DNA from: Nostoc sp. TCL240-02
Lineage (GTDB): Bacteria; Cyanobacteriota; Cyanobacteriia; Cyanobacteriales; Nostocaceae
Assembly: GCF_013343235.1 (NCBI RefSeq)
Contig: NZ_CP040094.1
Span: 1,488,501 to 1,552,500, forward strand
Direction of reading: 5' to 3'
Length of the DNA: 64,000 nucleotides
The notes beneath the pieces were generated by a model. The model searched no databases. It worked only from the letters and a program-made list of their open reading frames with translations, and had not been told where the DNA came from. The translations under genes were made by a program, and so were the position numbers. Below, one piece after another: positions 62,568 through 64,000 of the stretch (the first letter of the stretch is position 1; each line of letters starts with the position of its first letter).

Positions 62568-64000
62568 ATGAATACTCAAAGCATCCAAGTCCATAAAACA
62601 GTTGTTTCTTTAATCGAATTTAACTCTCAAAAGTATCATGATGAGCTAGCAGTAATTCTAGACAATCAACAGTTGACTTACGGAGAATTACAACAGAGGG
62701 CAGAACAGTTATCTCAATATTTAATAGCACAGGGTTTCCTAAAACCTAATAGTTTCGTTGGACTGTGCATAGAACCTTCTTTTGAAATGGTTATTGCTAT
62801 CTATGCCATTTTGAAAGCAGGTGCAGCTTTTGTTCCCCTTGACCCAGATTTACCCCGCCAGCGACTTAGTTACATGATTGCGGATGCTAAATTAACCACG
62901 ATTCTGACACAGCAAAAGTTTGCTTTTGATATTGAGCCAGCGATGCGGCAAAGTGGTTTGAATGGGCAAATGTGTTTTTTAGACACCCCTACTGTCTGGC
63001 AAGCATCAACTATATCCTCTGCATTACCTTCAATAGTAGAGCCTGAGCAGCTAGCTTATATTATTTATACTTCTGGCTCAACAGGCATACCTAAAGGAGT
63101 AATGCTTAAACATCAAGGTTTACTAAATCTTGCTCAGGCTAGCTGTAATACTTTTAATATCAAACCAGGCTTGCGTTTACTTCAGTTTGCCTCCATCAGC
63201 TTTGATGCAGCAGTGTGGGAATTAGTCACAGCATTATGCAGTGGGGCAACTTTAGTACTGGGTGCAAGAGAGCAAATGCTTCCTGGGCAACTATTAGCAA
63301 ACTTTATAGCTGGACAGCAGGTGCAATGGGTTATGTTACCTCCCTCTGTACTCGCAAAGCTCACACCTTTTTACTACCAGTTGCCTGATTTACAAATGGT
63401 GGTGGTAGGTGGTGAAGCTTGTCCCATATCACTTGCCAAAGCATGGGTTTCACCCCATATTCGCTTTTTTAATGCCTATGGGCCAACAGAAATAACAGTT
63501 TGTTGCACAATTTACGAATTTAAGCAACAGGATATCAGTCTGCCTATTGGTTATGCACTACCAAATGTAGAACTCTACGTTTTGGATGAAGAACTTAAGC
63601 TTTGTAATCGTGGTGAAAAGGGCGAGTTATATGTAGGTGGTATCGGGGTAGGCGAAGGCTATTTAGATAAACCTGAGATTACAAATACTCGTTTTTTAGA
63701 CAACCCTTTTGGTTTGGGCAAAATATATAAAACTGGTGATATTGTTTACAAAGATCAGCATGAACCTGGGCTAATACACTATGCTGGCAGATCCGACCAT
63801 CAGGTAAAAATTCGGGGCAAGCGTATAGAACTAGAAGCAATCGAAATGATACTTGCCCAGCATCCTGGGGTACAAACAAACGTAGTCAAAGCAACTAGAA
63901 CTGCACGAATAGAAAATAGTGATATGCCAGAAAATTATGGCATATCCATGCTTGTTGCATATATTATTCCTAAACTCGGACAGTTTCTAACAGAAAAGCA
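62568..64000 (+). CDS. NRPS starting with an A domain (partial, runs off the right edge)
   Basis: The frame opens at an ATG (62568, MNTQSIQVHKTVVSLIEFNS) and is open to the end of the window, about 477 codons. It is an adenylation domain with no C domain before it, so it is a loading module or a free adenylating enzyme. Motifs are YIIYTSGSTGIPKGVM near 165, FASISFDAAVWEL near 208, NAYGPTEITVC near 302, YKTGD near 387 and VKIRGKRIELEAIE near 408. My pocket reading is D-A-W-S-V-G-A-V-C, close to aromatic (Phe/Tyr-like) codes, with Gly instead of Ala at one place. It starts a second biosynthetic locus, separated from the first by 25 kb of other genes. Confidence 0.88.
   Translation, partial: MNTQSIQVHKTVVSLIEFNSQKYHDELAVILDNQQLTYGELQQRAEQLSQYLIAQGFLKPNSFVGLCIEPSFEMVIAIYAILKAGAAFVPLDPDLPRQRLSYMIADAKLTTILTQQKFAFDIEPAMRQSGLNGQMCFLDTPTVWQASTISSALPSIVEPEQLAYIIYTSGSTGIPKGVMLKHQGLLNLAQASCNTFNIKPGLRLLQFASISFDAAVWELVTALCSGATLVLGAREQMLPGQLLANFIAGQQVQWVMLPPSVLAKLTPFYYQLPDLQMVVVGGEACPISLAKAWVSPHIRFFNAYGPTEITVCCTIYEFKQQDISLPIGYALPNVELYVLDEELKLCNRGEKGELYVGGIGVGEGYLDKPEITNTRFLDNPFGLGKIYKTGDIVYKDQHEPGLIHYAGRSDHQVKIRGKRIELEAIEMILAQHPGVQTNVVKATRTARIENSDMPENYGISMLVAYIIPKLGQFLTEK

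Overview
The window comes from a filamentous, Nostoc-like cyanobacterium. A psbA gene encodes a full photosystem II D1 protein. Copies of the HIP1 palindrome GCGATCGC occur throughout, including inside the biosynthetic genes, along with short G-rich and palindromic repeats typical of Nostocales. The housekeeping genes (hrcA, cysE, txlA, fbaB) also have cyanobacterial character.

From 1 to about 37.7 kb lies a hybrid NRPS/PKS gene cluster, all on the plus strand; its left end is cut by the window. In order it holds: an NRPS (…A-PCP-C) fused to a TauD-type Fe(II)/2-oxoglutarate hydroxylase; a SAM methyltransferase; an NRPS with a catalytically dead C-like (interface-type) domain, A and PCP; a PKS (KS-AT-KR-ACP); an NRPS (C-A-PCP); a PKS (KS-AT-MT-KR-ACP); a membrane-anchored JmjC/cupin-8-like protein; an aspartyl/asparaginyl hydroxylase gene interrupted by an in-frame TAG; a free-standing C domain; a free-standing TauD hydroxylase; an interface-type-A-PCP-thioester reductase NRPS; a second methyltransferase; a class III aminotransferase; a glycosyltransferase; a third methyltransferase; an MbtH-like protein; and an Ntn-hydrolase acylase.

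The main architectural point is that the order C, hydroxylase, interface-type domain, A, PCP occurs twice. It is fused across two proteins the first time and split across three the second time. Manual reading of the A-domain pockets suggests an Asp-like residue in the first and a His-like residue in the second. I infer a peptide-polyketide with two beta-hydroxylated residues, possibly O-methylated. Two ketoreduced malonate extensions lie between them, the second C-methylated. Release would be reductive (aldehyde or alcohol), followed by transamination, glycosylation, methylation and deacylation. The hydroxylase/interface logic is best known from siderophore NRPSs, but no siderophore transport gene is visible here.

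From 37.7 to 47.1 kb are mostly housekeeping genes: a transposase remnant, a RibD-C reductase, psbA with its promoter and terminator, a frameshifted membrane-protein gene, hrcA, a rhodanese, a DUF3352 protein, a secreted protein, cysE and an FMN-binding oxidase-like protein. From 47.3 to 52.0 kb lies a conflict-type operon: a small EACC1-like protein followed by a CHAT protease-STAND NTPase-TPR protein. Its TPR region is a run of near-identical 120-bp repeats, cut by an in-frame TAA and followed by a decayed extra repeat array. From 52.3 to 61.3 kb are txlA, an M48 protease, small unknown proteins, two DUF1622 proteins, fbaB, a PiT phosphate transporter, an RNase T2, an aspartate aminotransferase and a DUF3592 protein. 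After 1.26 kb without genes, a second NRPS begins with an A domain and runs off the right edge.
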